Below, one piece after another: positions 16,184 to 24,087 of a DNA stretch of 64,000 bases (position 1 is its first letter; each line of letters opens with the position of its first letter). This DNA is from an uncultured Crocinitomix sp. (GTDB lineage Bacteria > Bacteroidota > Bacteroidia > Flavobacteriales_D > Crocinitomicaceae): positions 1 through 64,000 of the forward strand of contig CAKZON010000024.1 in assembly GCA_937136425.1 (NCBI GenBank), read 5' to 3'. Both the position numbers and the translations under genes were made by a program. A model generated the notes under the pieces. It saw only the letters and a list, made by a program, of their open reading frames with translations, made no database searches and had not been told where the DNA came from.

Positions 16184-18700
16184 TTATTTTTTCTTTGGAT
16201 AAAACCACACAATAACTAACAGTAAAATGATCGATCCAGCCCCTACTAAATATTTTGTCCAGGATGTTGAGTTTGATTTTTCATAAAGAGGAGAATCATC
16301 ACCATACACCACATAATTAGCCCAAAAAAACGGTTGCTTTTTGATCTTGTCTGCTCGTTTAAAATAATTGATTTTAGCACGTTGTAAACTTTGCGACTTA
16401 TTTAATCCAGACTTTAAATTGGTATAAAAGTCAATCATTATTTCTGATGAACTTTTATCCTGCGCACTCCATAAACTGCTAACTGTTGCAGGAACACCAG
16501 CAAAATAAAATGCGTTTGCTAAACTAACAACGCCTATCCCCTCTTCGATTTCTCCTTTCGCAGAATTGCAAGAACTTAAAGTGACCATCTCGCAATTCAA
16601 TGTTTTAGAAAAAATTTCATGCGCAAATAGTTTATTTTCAGTTGAATCTGTTGTTTGATCAAATAATATATATGACTCATATGGCCGTGCAACATTAAGC
16701 ACTGAATGGGAAGCCAAATGCAAGATTTGCTTTTGATTAGAAACATCCAAGAAACTCTGTTTTGTAGCAGCATTACCTTTGAAAGTTTCACCACCTAACA
16801 CATCCTTAATTTGACCTACCTCATGCTCTCCATTATTCAAATAAGCCAACGAATCTGTCCCATAATTACGAGGGTAATAGGATGCAAAAGTAGGCTTTCC
16901 GCTAGGTATCCTTTTCTCATTAATCACCGAAAACAAAGAACTTGTATATTGCAATGCATAGGATTCGAAAAGATATTTCTCCTCTTCATCTAGCATGGCA
17001 TCAAAACTCACGTAGCTCATTTCATTGTTCGGATAAATCAATAATTCGGTGGTGTTAAAATGATGCCGAATGGGTTTTACTAAATAATTATATAAGGCTT
17101 TATTTAGTTCTTTTTGAAGTGCAATAGTCTCTGGATTTGTCTGTAAACGGGCGTTTAATTGATACGACTCAGCAATTAATGGTATAAAATTTTCAGGAAC
17201 TGCCAATACTTCAAAATATACCTCACTTTGGTTCGCTCCAATAACATAAACAGAATCATTTTTGTTTTCATAAAAATAAGTCACAACGTTTTTATTTGAG
17301 CGCTCGATAAAGTTGTTGAGCAGTTCTTTAAACTGATTTTGGCCTATTTGATACTCGGCCATAATTTTGTCATTCTTCGTTTGTTTATTCAGCTCCTGAA
17401 TTTTTGATGAAAGCGAATATGCAATATCACTCAAAGAATCAATATTTACCCTACTTTCCTTTTGTTTGGAGGCTTCCTCTAGTTTTAGGTTGACATAAAT
17501 AAGTTCATTTTTCATTTTTTTTTCTTCCTGAGATAATTGCCTATTCACACTGTATGAAACACGTTCAACATGTAACCTTGCTGACTGTTGTACATCAATC
17601 ATTCGAAGACCTTCAATTATTTTATCAGAAGTTAATTCTTGATGATTTTTTAAATGAGCCATACAAATCAAGTTTCCAACTACTTTGTTTTCCGGATCAG
17701 AAACAATATTCCCGATTTTATCGACATTGTTTTTCACAATATAGTCCTCCGCAATTTGAAATGCGGCTTGTTGCCAACGATCTGCCTCATTAATTAAATC
17801 AATATCATCTGAAATATCATACATACGCATTAGCGCAAATGATCGAATAAAAATATTATCTACAAAATTACCCAAGTCAACCACATCTTCAGATGCAGCA
17901 GATTCAATGGCCTCTTCTATTGTTCTAAAGCCTTTTCTTTGATCCAAAAAAGCAATCAATTCCTCATACTTTTTATTTCGAAATTTTGCAAAAACATAGC
18001 TACGAACAAAAACAAATTCATCAATGGGGTAATAAATTGCATTTTGGTCATACACTTGCAGGGCTTTTTCGGCGTATAACTCCCCTTCATCAAAGTTTTT
18101 AATCGCACATAAAAGTTCTGCACGATAGCGATAATTTTCCGCAAGATAAATTGAGCTTTCTCCTGTTTTCAAAAGCATTTTTTCAACTTTCGATAATTGT
18201 GTCTCTCCTTTCACATAGTCTTTTACATGAAATGACATAGCGAAATTGCTATGATAAAACTCGACCATAATAGCATTATACTCCTCACTAGGAAGTTGAT
18301 TTTTTAATCGCTTATAAAATTCTTCTGATTTATCAATGTATCGTGTCGCTTGCTCCTTATTTCCTGTTGTTGATTCAAACGTTGCAATATTTCGGTAGAG
18401 GTATGCCAAGTCATAACAATTCTGGGCACTCCAATCTTCTTCCAATTCAATTCTTTCTTCAGTAAAAGCGATTGATTGCAGAAAATAAAACCGCGCTTTA
18501 TTTTGCTCTCCAAGCTCTTGATAACGTACAGCAATATTATTACAAAGTATACTTTTTTGATCCAGATTTTCTGAAGTTACGACTGCAGGAATTTCTGACA
18601 AAGTATTTAAAAGAGAATCTAAAACTGTTGCTCGACTGCATAATGACCCGAAGCCAAAGAACAAAGACAATAAGAATAAGCGAATTTTAAACACACTCAA
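16184..18700 (-). CDS. Secreted TPR-CHAT protease with C-terminal membrane anchor (copy 2)
   Basis: 838 residues, a tandem paralogue of the 13557-16034 gene with the same plan: signal peptide, TPR helices, coiled coil, CHAT domain and C-terminal membrane helix. The dyad is H665 (HLASHSVL) and C711 (LSSCNSAKG). The segment ADKIKKQPFFWANYVVYG is identical in both copies. The start is TTG at 18700 or GTG at 18696; no ATG is close. Upstream lies the terminator of the S9 peptidase gene, so it probably has its own promoter; TATTTTTG ending at 18698 fits the -7 consensus but sits too close to the start. Both copies keep the catalytic residues, so this looks like functional duplication, not decay. 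Confidence 0.84.
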   Translation of the reverse strand: MSVFKIRLFLLSLFFGFGSLCSRATVLDSLLNTLSEIPAVVTSENLDQKSILCNNIAVRYQELGEQNKARFYFLQSIAFTEERIELEEDWSAQNCYDLAYLYRNIATFESTTGNKEQATRYIDKSEEFYKRLKNQLPSEEYNAIMVEFYHSNFAMSFHVKDYVKGETQLSKVEKMLLKTGESSIYLAENYRYRAELLCAIKNFDEGELYAEKALQVYDQNAIYYPIDEFVFVRSYVFAKFRNKKYEELIAFLDQRKGFRTIEEAIESAASEDVVDLGNFVDNIFIRSFALMRMYDISDDIDLINEADRWQQAAFQIAEDYIVKNNVDKIGNIVSDPENKVVGNLICMAHLKNHQELTSDKIIEGLRMIDVQQSARLHVERVSYSVNRQLSQEEKKMKNELIYVNLKLEEASKQKESRVNIDSLSDIAYSLSSKIQELNKQTKNDKIMAEYQIGQNQFKELLNNFIERSNKNVVTYFYENKNDSVYVIGANQSEVYFEVLAVPENFIPLIAESYQLNARLQTNPETIALQKELNKALYNYLVKPIRHHFNTTELLIYPNNEMSYVSFDAMLDEEEKYLFESYALQYTSSLFSVINEKRIPSGKPTFASYYPRNYGTDSLAYLNNGEHEVGQIKDVLGGETFKGNAATKQSFLDVSNQKQILHLASHSVLNVARPYESYILFDQTTDSTENKLFAHEIFSKTLNCEMVTLSSCNSAKGEIEEGIGVVSLANAFYFAGVPATVSSLWSAQDKSSSEIMIDFYTNLKSGLNKSQSLQRAKINYFKRADKIKKQPFFWANYVVYGDDSPLYEKSNSTSWTKYLVGAGSIILLLVIVWFYPKKK

Positions 18701-18726
18701 AAATAATTTTTTTACGCAAAATAGAA

Positions 18727-18763
18727 ATAAAAAACCCGTTTCAGCATTTGCTAAAACGGGTTT
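18727..18763 (-). terminator. Terminator after the S9 peptidase gene
   Basis: AAACCCGTTT (18732-18741) pairs with AAACGGGTTT (18754-18763). On the minus strand a T-rich stretch follows. It lies 20 bases past the peptidase stop and isolates it from the CHAT gene. Confidence 0.85.
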
Positions 18764-18783
18764 CTTTAATTCTTTTGATCTTA

Positions 18784-20901
18784 TTATTTATTGTTATCAA
18801 TTACATAATCTAATACCTTTTGCATTAAATGCACACGATCTTTTCCGCGTACATTGTGCTTATGCATTGGATAAGGAAAGAAATCCATTTGAACACCTTC
18901 CTCAACAAAAGCCTGCACTAGGCTTAGGTTATGTTGCATTACAACCACGTCATCCATTGTTCCATGAATCAACAATAAATCTCCTTTTAATTTAGCGACA
19001 TGATTTTTAAGATTATTTGCCTTATACCCTTCTTCATTCTCTGATGGCATATCCATATAACGCTCTCCATACATGATCTCATAATAACTCCAGTCAGTTA
19101 CTGGCCCGCCAGCTACACCAACATTAAATACACCAGCCTCACGAAGCATTAAAGAGGTTGTCATAAAACCACCAAAACTCCAACCATGAACAGCTAAACG
19201 ATTTGCATTTACATATGGCAAAGATTTTAGATGTTTCACACCCTCCATTTGATCCGCCATTTCAGCCGTACCCAGTTGACGGTGAATTACGCTTTCAAAT
19301 TCAAAACCTCTATTAGCTGATCCTCTATTATCTAAAGTATATACTAAATAACCTTGTTCGGCCATCCAATACATCCACAAACTAGCACCGCCTAACCACG
19401 AATTGGTTATCAATTGTGCATGAGGGCCTCCATAAACATATACCAATACTGGGTATTTTTTCTTCGGATCAAAATTACTTGGTTTAATTAATCGGTAATT
19501 CAAGTCTGTTTTTCCATCAGCTGCTTTAATTGTGCCAATTTCGGCTTTCCCCATTACAATGCCTTCATATGGATTAGCAGCAGTCAATACCTCTCTCAAC
19601 ACTTTCCCCTTAGACAGGTCGTAAATAGTTTCTTTGTTTGGAATATAGTTAGAAGACATTTGGTCATACATTAAAGTATAATCAGATGAAAAAGAAACGT
19701 GATGTGTTCCTGCACCATTTGTTAACTGTTCTTGCTTACCACTCTTTAAATTCACTTTAAAGGCATGCGTTTCCATTCCATTTGCACCAGTTCCTTGAAA
19801 ATAAACATTCCCCTCTGTATCGTGTCCAATAATTTCTTGCGCTACCCATTTATTCTCAGTCAATTTTCTCACTAAAGCACCTTGATCATCATAGAGGTAT
19901 AAATTCATAAAACCGTCACGCTCGCTCATCCAAATAAATTGATTGTCATTCACAAAATACACTGGATGTTCTGGTTCAACCCATTTATCATTTTTTTCTT
20001 CAAATAATGTTTTTTCCAAGGCTCCGGTCTTCGTGTTATACTTATTCAATTTCATATGGTTTTGTCCACGATTTACCTCAGCAATGTAGAAGTGCTCATC
20101 TTTAGGTCCCCATCCAAAATTCGTCAAATAATCATCCTTCTCTCCCGTAGGCTTAACCGTAACAGATTCATTTGCCCCAACATTAAAAATAACAACTGCT
20201 GGTCTTTCACTTTTTTGTCCTGCCATTGGATATTTAATTGACTTTAAAGACCCTGTTGGCGTATCAATATTTAACAATGGATAATCAGCAACATCTTTTT
20301 CGTCTTTTTGATAATAAGCCAATAATTGCCCATTGTTTGACCAAAATGTTCCTTTTGTAATTCCAAATTCACTTCTAGCAATTGCCTGGCCTGAAACTAC
20401 GTCATCATCCGTTTGTGCTACAGGAAAAGATAAGCTTGATACAAATAATTTATTTTCAGTAGTATAAGCCAAACTTTTTGATGCACTTGTAAAATCTACA
20501 GCTCCAGAAGCACTTGGATAAGATGCAAGAGCTTCGCTTGTTTTTTCTTTAAGATTAATTAAAAAGTATTGCTCTCCAATAGTTGTATAAAATGAATTTT
20601 CATCAACCCACTCTGTCACATTCACATAACGTGGCTGTCCACCGGTCATTGTTGCTAATTCAGCAGTAGTAATAATGCTACTTGTTTTATCATTTTTCAC
20701 ATTTCCTTTTAATAGCGTTTGATAGTCAGCTGAAAGAAAAGAATAGTTATTCGTTCCAGGTATCCACTGCACCATATTAGTACTTTCCGGATAAAATTTT
20801 CTGTATTGTTGCATTACAGCATCTTCAAGAGTTAATTCTTGTTGTGCCTGTGCAACATTAGCTGCAACCCCAATAAATAGGAATAAAAGTAATTTCTTCA
20901 T
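18784..20901 (-). CDS. S9 family dipeptidyl peptidase IV-like protease
   Basis: 705 residues. A signal peptide (MKKLLLFLFIGVAANVAQAQ) is followed by the DPPIV N-terminal beta-propeller about 90-440 and the alpha/beta-hydrolase domain about 470-705. The catalytic triad is visible: Ser in GWSFGGFMT, Asp in HGTMDDVV, and His in MHKHNVRG. The Glu pair of the propeller that binds the substrate N terminus is not clear to me. It should cleave X-Pro/Ala dipeptides from peptides in the periplasm, as part of protein nutrition typical of Bacteroidota. It has its own terminator downstream and about 260 bases upstream that include another gene's terminator, so it is a single-gene unit. Confidence 0.9.
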   Translation of the reverse strand: MKKLLLFLFIGVAANVAQAQQELTLEDAVMQQYRKFYPESTNMVQWIPGTNNYSFLSADYQTLLKGNVKNDKTSSIITTAELATMTGGQPRYVNVTEWVDENSFYTTIGEQYFLINLKEKTSEALASYPSASGAVDFTSASKSLAYTTENKLFVSSLSFPVAQTDDDVVSGQAIARSEFGITKGTFWSNNGQLLAYYQKDEKDVADYPLLNIDTPTGSLKSIKYPMAGQKSERPAVVIFNVGANESVTVKPTGEKDDYLTNFGWGPKDEHFYIAEVNRGQNHMKLNKYNTKTGALEKTLFEEKNDKWVEPEHPVYFVNDNQFIWMSERDGFMNLYLYDDQGALVRKLTENKWVAQEIIGHDTEGNVYFQGTGANGMETHAFKVNLKSGKQEQLTNGAGTHHVSFSSDYTLMYDQMSSNYIPNKETIYDLSKGKVLREVLTAANPYEGIVMGKAEIGTIKAADGKTDLNYRLIKPSNFDPKKKYPVLVYVYGGPHAQLITNSWLGGASLWMYWMAEQGYLVYTLDNRGSANRGFEFESVIHRQLGTAEMADQMEGVKHLKSLPYVNANRLAVHGWSFGGFMTTSLMLREAGVFNVGVAGGPVTDWSYYEIMYGERYMDMPSENEEGYKANNLKNHVAKLKGDLLLIHGTMDDVVVMQHNLSLVQAFVEEGVQMDFFPYPMHKHNVRGKDRVHLMQKVLDYVIDNNK

Positions 20902-21086
20902 ATATATTTTTTAAAGAATTTCAATGCATTAACCTTGAATGCTTTGAGGTTCTAAATCATTAAAATTGAATCGTAAAAATAGGAATAAAATCTGCTTTTT
21001 TAACTGAATATTACATAAATGGCAGTAATCCCATTTTAGCAGTTAGATCCAAAATTCGCACCAAAACAAATGATAAAACACATAGA

Positions 21087-21139
21087 ATTAAAAATCCCCG
21101 TTCAAAACATTATAAATTTAATGTCTCAAACAGGGATTT
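21087..21139 (-). terminator. Terminator after the outer-membrane barrel gene
   Basis: A 20-base imperfect stem with G-U pairs (21092-21111 with 21120-21139; ends AAATCCCC and GGGATTT). On the minus strand TTTTTA follows. It begins 22 bases past the stop. Confidence 0.8.
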
Positions 21140-21160
21140 ATCCAAGTATTATAGGAACTA

Positions 21161-21781
21161 TTAGATCTTCAAAGTAAGCCCTACTTTTGCCCAACCTAAA
21201 GGGTTTCTACCTGTTTCTAAAAACGCACCAAGCTGATCGGAAAAGTAATATCTAAATCCTGCAAAATATCCAAACCTCCATGAAGAATCAAAAGTCTTAC
21301 GCTCATGCTGTTCATTCGTACCTGTTTGATCCCATTTCTCCGTCGTATTAATCCATAATAAACCTGTAGAGGCTCCAACATAAAAATCAAGTTTATCTGA
21401 ATTTAGTCCTCCCATTTTATCTTCTAGCAAATTTTTGAGAAAATCTAAATAGTGAAAAGAACCTCTAAAACCTACAGTTTTATATTCATATTTGTACAAA
21501 TAATCGCTTGCTGTAAACAAGCCGTCTTTATAACGTCTTAAACCATACTCGGCCTCTAATCCAAAACTTAAATAATCTGTACTAGCATATTCGAAATTTA
21601 ATGCTACCGGAGGAATAATATTTACAACATCCCAAGAATAACCGTAATCATACCACCCCAATGTAATAGATGGGTTAATTAATACGTTTCCTTTTTCAAT
21701 TGATGGCGCGCTCTGAGCCAGAGTAGTAGATGATGCTGAAAAAATCAACAATAATACAAGCGCATTTTTCAAATAATTCAT
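21161..21781 (-). CDS. Outer-membrane beta-barrel protein
   Basis: 206 residues from the ATG at 21781. The signal peptide is MNYLKNALVLLLIFSASSTTLAQ. The mature part has alternating amphipathic strands rich in aromatic residues (SITLGWYDYGYSW, FGYFAGFRYYFSD, WAKVGLTLKI), as in small OmpW/OmpX-like barrels. A longer frame from 21826 would add 15 residues, but those codons overlap a promoter-like element, so I prefer the shorter form. GGTTACCT-N15-CACTAA ends 14 bases before the ATG and is shared with the 12.2 kb sigma locus, so this may be a distant member of that sigma regulon. Function beyond barrel formation is unknown. Confidence 0.7.
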   Translation of the reverse strand: MNYLKNALVLLLIFSASSTTLAQSAPSIEKGNVLINPSITLGWYDYGYSWDVVNIIPPVALNFEYASTDYLSFGLEAEYGLRRYKDGLFTASDYLYKYEYKTVGFRGSFHYLDFLKNLLEDKMGGLNSDKLDFYVGASTGLLWINTTEKWDQTGTNEQHERKTFDSSWRFGYFAGFRYYFSDQLGAFLETGRNPLGWAKVGLTLKI

Positions 21782-21795
21782 AAAGTTTTTTTCAA

Positions 21796-21824
21796 TTAGT
21801 GCGCCTATTTTTAAAAAGGTAACC
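21796..21824 (-). promoter_or_regulatory. ECF-like promoter of the outer-membrane barrel gene (GGTTACCT-N15-CACTAA)
   Basis: Minus strand: GGTTACCT (21824-21817), 15 bases, CACTAA (21801-21796), then 14 bases to the ATG. This is the third copy of the element found twice in the intergenic region at 12.2 kb. Confidence 0.55.
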
Positions 21825-21846
21825 AATTGAAAAAAAATATTTTTTA

Positions 21847-22848
21847 TTAAGCGGATTGATGCTGCCGAACAAACTCATCTAACGGTACGGCAAAATCAGT
21901 TGGATTCGCATCAACCCAATCGCAAACCGTGTTGTATTCGTCATGTTCATCATTAAAATCTAAAATCCCATAATTTTTGGACAACCGTGGAATGTTAACA
22001 GTAATTACTTCTGCCAAAGGACCTTTGGTAGCTTGCCAGGCCTGAATTGCTTCTAAAAAAGTTAAAAATGCACCAAACGAATGTCCAGCCGCAAACTTCC
22101 CTACTTCTTCTTTTACAAAATCTTTTATACCAAGGCCTTTCAAACCTTCTTCTAATGCAGTTGCAGCGGCCGTACCTTCTTCTCTCATTGGACTAATGAT
22201 ATCAATCCTTTCAAAAGGACCATTCTTTAACGCATACTTCCCTATTGTCGATTCAAAATTGATAAACTGTCCTTTGGTTCCTCCGTCACTAAAATGCCCA
22301 TTGGGGAAATTACGCTCAAGGCTATTAGTGTCATCAATTTTTTGCCATGGAAAAACAACCGGTATTGCCGTTGACGCCATAAACAAATCAGAAGCAACTA
22401 AAGCACGTTGATTTGTTGCCTCAAAATTATTTGCCCATTCAGTATTATGTTCTCGGTCTGACAAGGTTAAAACATAAGATTGAAATGGAAGATCCCCAAA
22501 GGTATGCACATTTGCTTCTCCTAAAAAACCGTCTAGTGTTTTACGCAAAGGATCTGTATTTAAAAGTGACAGATGTAACCCACCATGTTTAAAAACCTGA
22601 TCATTGGTTAATTTCCATAGCAAATTGTTTTTATAATCCTCATCCCAACTCAGTGGAGCGCTATCTCTAAAGCAAGAGTTTAATGCTAACAAGTTCAACG
22701 AACCTGAACTAAATCCTGCTAAAATGGTATCTTTTTGAGAAATTCGAAGTCCTTTTTGTGCTCTTAATTTGTCAATACAAGCAACCTCTTGCGAGATTCT
22801 GGCAGCTGCACCAGTTACCATTATCAAGTTTTTATTATTTGTGTTCAT
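21847..22848 (-). CDS. Patatin-like phospholipase (divergent oxyanion loop)
   Basis: 333 residues with no signal peptide, so probably cytoplasmic. The nucleophile elbow GFSSG gives S47, and the dyad Asp is D188 in FSDGG. The usual Gly-rich oxyanion loop (GGG.[KR]G) is replaced by TGAAAR at 12-17, which keeps the Arg but loses two glycines. Family members hydrolyse acyl chains from phospholipids. It is divergent from a second, canonical patatin gene about 230 bases away, and its stop is about 65 bases before the outer-membrane barrel gene, which has its own promoter-like element. Activity may be altered by the loop change. Confidence 0.75.
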   Translation of the reverse strand: MNTNNKNLIMVTGAAARISQEVACIDKLRAQKGLRISQKDTILAGFSSGSLNLLALNSCFRDSAPLSWDEDYKNNLLWKLTNDQVFKHGGLHLSLLNTDPLRKTLDGFLGEANVHTFGDLPFQSYVLTLSDREHNTEWANNFEATNQRALVASDLFMASTAIPVVFPWQKIDDTNSLERNFPNGHFSDGGTKGQFINFESTIGKYALKNGPFERIDIISPMREEGTAAATALEEGLKGLGIKDFVKEEVGKFAAGHSFGAFLTFLEAIQAWQATKGPLAEVITVNIPRLSKNYGILDFNDEHDEYNTVCDWVDANPTDFAVPLDEFVRQHQSA

Positions 22849-23082
22849 AGCGTTTTTAATAGATAATTCAATGCTCCCAGCGTTAGGTAGTTGTAGGAAC
22901 TTTGATTTAGGTTAAATAGATTAGGTTAATGCTACAATATACACTTTTTTAATACCATCCATAAGCAAATCACCAGAAAAAACAATGTTTATACACCTCA
23001 CTTTTAGGAAGATAATTGGATTGATCCTATTAAATTTCTTGAATAAATCTTAACTTGTTCTTCTAAACCTAATTTAAAGCTT

Positions 23083-23952
23083 ATGAAAATTGAAAACCTT
23101 GTATTTGAAGGTGGAGGTGTAAAAGGTATTGCATATGCCGGAGCCATACAAGCACTTGAAACAAAACAGATTCTTAAAAATATTGTTCGTGTTGCAGGAA
23201 CATCTGCTGGAGCAATAACAGCTGCATTAGTCAGTTTAAAATATGATGCATCTACCATAACAACAGTTGTAAAAGGCACAGATTTCAACAAATTTGAGGA
23301 CCATTGGAACCCACTAAAAATTCCAACAAAATATGGGCTTTACAAAGGGCAATATCTCCTTGAATTTATAGAATCATTTTTTACGCGAATCAACCTACCT
23401 AAGGATACTACTTTTAAAGATTTGAAGGATAAAAATTACTTAGATTTAAAATTATTCGCCTCCGACTTAAATTTACAAGAAGCTCGTGAGTTTTCTTTTG
23501 ATGCTACTCCTAACGCAATTGTTGCCGAAGCTGTTCGCGCATCAATGTCCATCCCCGTATTTTTTCGAGCTTGGAAATTCACCAACAAGATACCTGATGA
23601 GCACATTTATGTAGATGGTGGAGTTACCTATAACTATCCAATAACGGCGTTTGATGTTGATGGTTCAAATCCCCAAACTCTTGGATTCCACTTTGGTAAA
23701 ATGAATCAAAAAAGAGAGGCCTCAGATCTAGACTATGATCATTTACTAGATTATGTTAAAACTGTTTTTAACATGTTACTTGATTCGCAAAAAATTGATT
23801 ATGCCAAAGATTCATCTGAGAGAAAAAGATCTGTTAACATTAATGATTTTGGTATTTCAGCAACTGACTTTTCATTGACGGAAGAACAAAAGGACAAACT
23901 ATACGATTCAGGTCAAAGCGCAACATTAAAATTTCTAGAATCACAGCATTAA
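23083..23952 (+). CDS. Patatin-like phospholipase
   Basis: 289 residues. All patatin motifs are intact: oxyanion loop EGGGVKGIAYAG (9-20), nucleophile S41 in GTSAG, and the dyad Asp in YVDGGVTYNYP near residue 180. There is no signal peptide or membrane helix, so it is a cytoplasmic or peripheral acyl hydrolase. It is divergent from another patatin gene at 22848. The region between holds no obvious box, and a shared control region is possible. The ATG at 23083 gives the family N terminus directly. Confidence 0.85.
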   Translation: MKIENLVFEGGGVKGIAYAGAIQALETKQILKNIVRVAGTSAGAITAALVSLKYDASTITTVVKGTDFNKFEDHWNPLKIPTKYGLYKGQYLLEFIESFFTRINLPKDTTFKDLKDKNYLDLKLFASDLNLQEAREFSFDATPNAIVAEAVRASMSIPVFFRAWKFTNKIPDEHIYVDGGVTYNYPITAFDVDGSNPQTLGFHFGKMNQKREASDLDYDHLLDYVKTVFNMLLDSQKIDYAKDSSERKRSVNINDFGISATDFSLTEEQKDKLYDSGQSATLKFLESQH

Positions 23953-24087
23953 ATAATTAATGTTGTAATCATCCGTAACATTCAATTGTTCAATGCAATT
24001 CAACAGAATCCCATTTTGGGTAACATTCTGGCAAAGAGTCTGCAGTAAATTTTGTAAATTGCGCCTAAATTAAATTAGACTTGATTT

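Noticed and set aside
13557-18700. CHAT genes as a gRAMP/Craspase or gasdermin-type defence system
   Set aside because: There is no Cas7-11, CRISPR array or gasdermin-like gene nearby, and both CHAT proteins carry signal peptides and a membrane anchor, so a cytoplasmic defence protease is unlikely.
21782-21826. Longer N terminus for the outer-membrane barrel
   Set aside because: The extra codons overlap the GGTTACCT-N15-CACTAA element and precede an ideal signal peptide.
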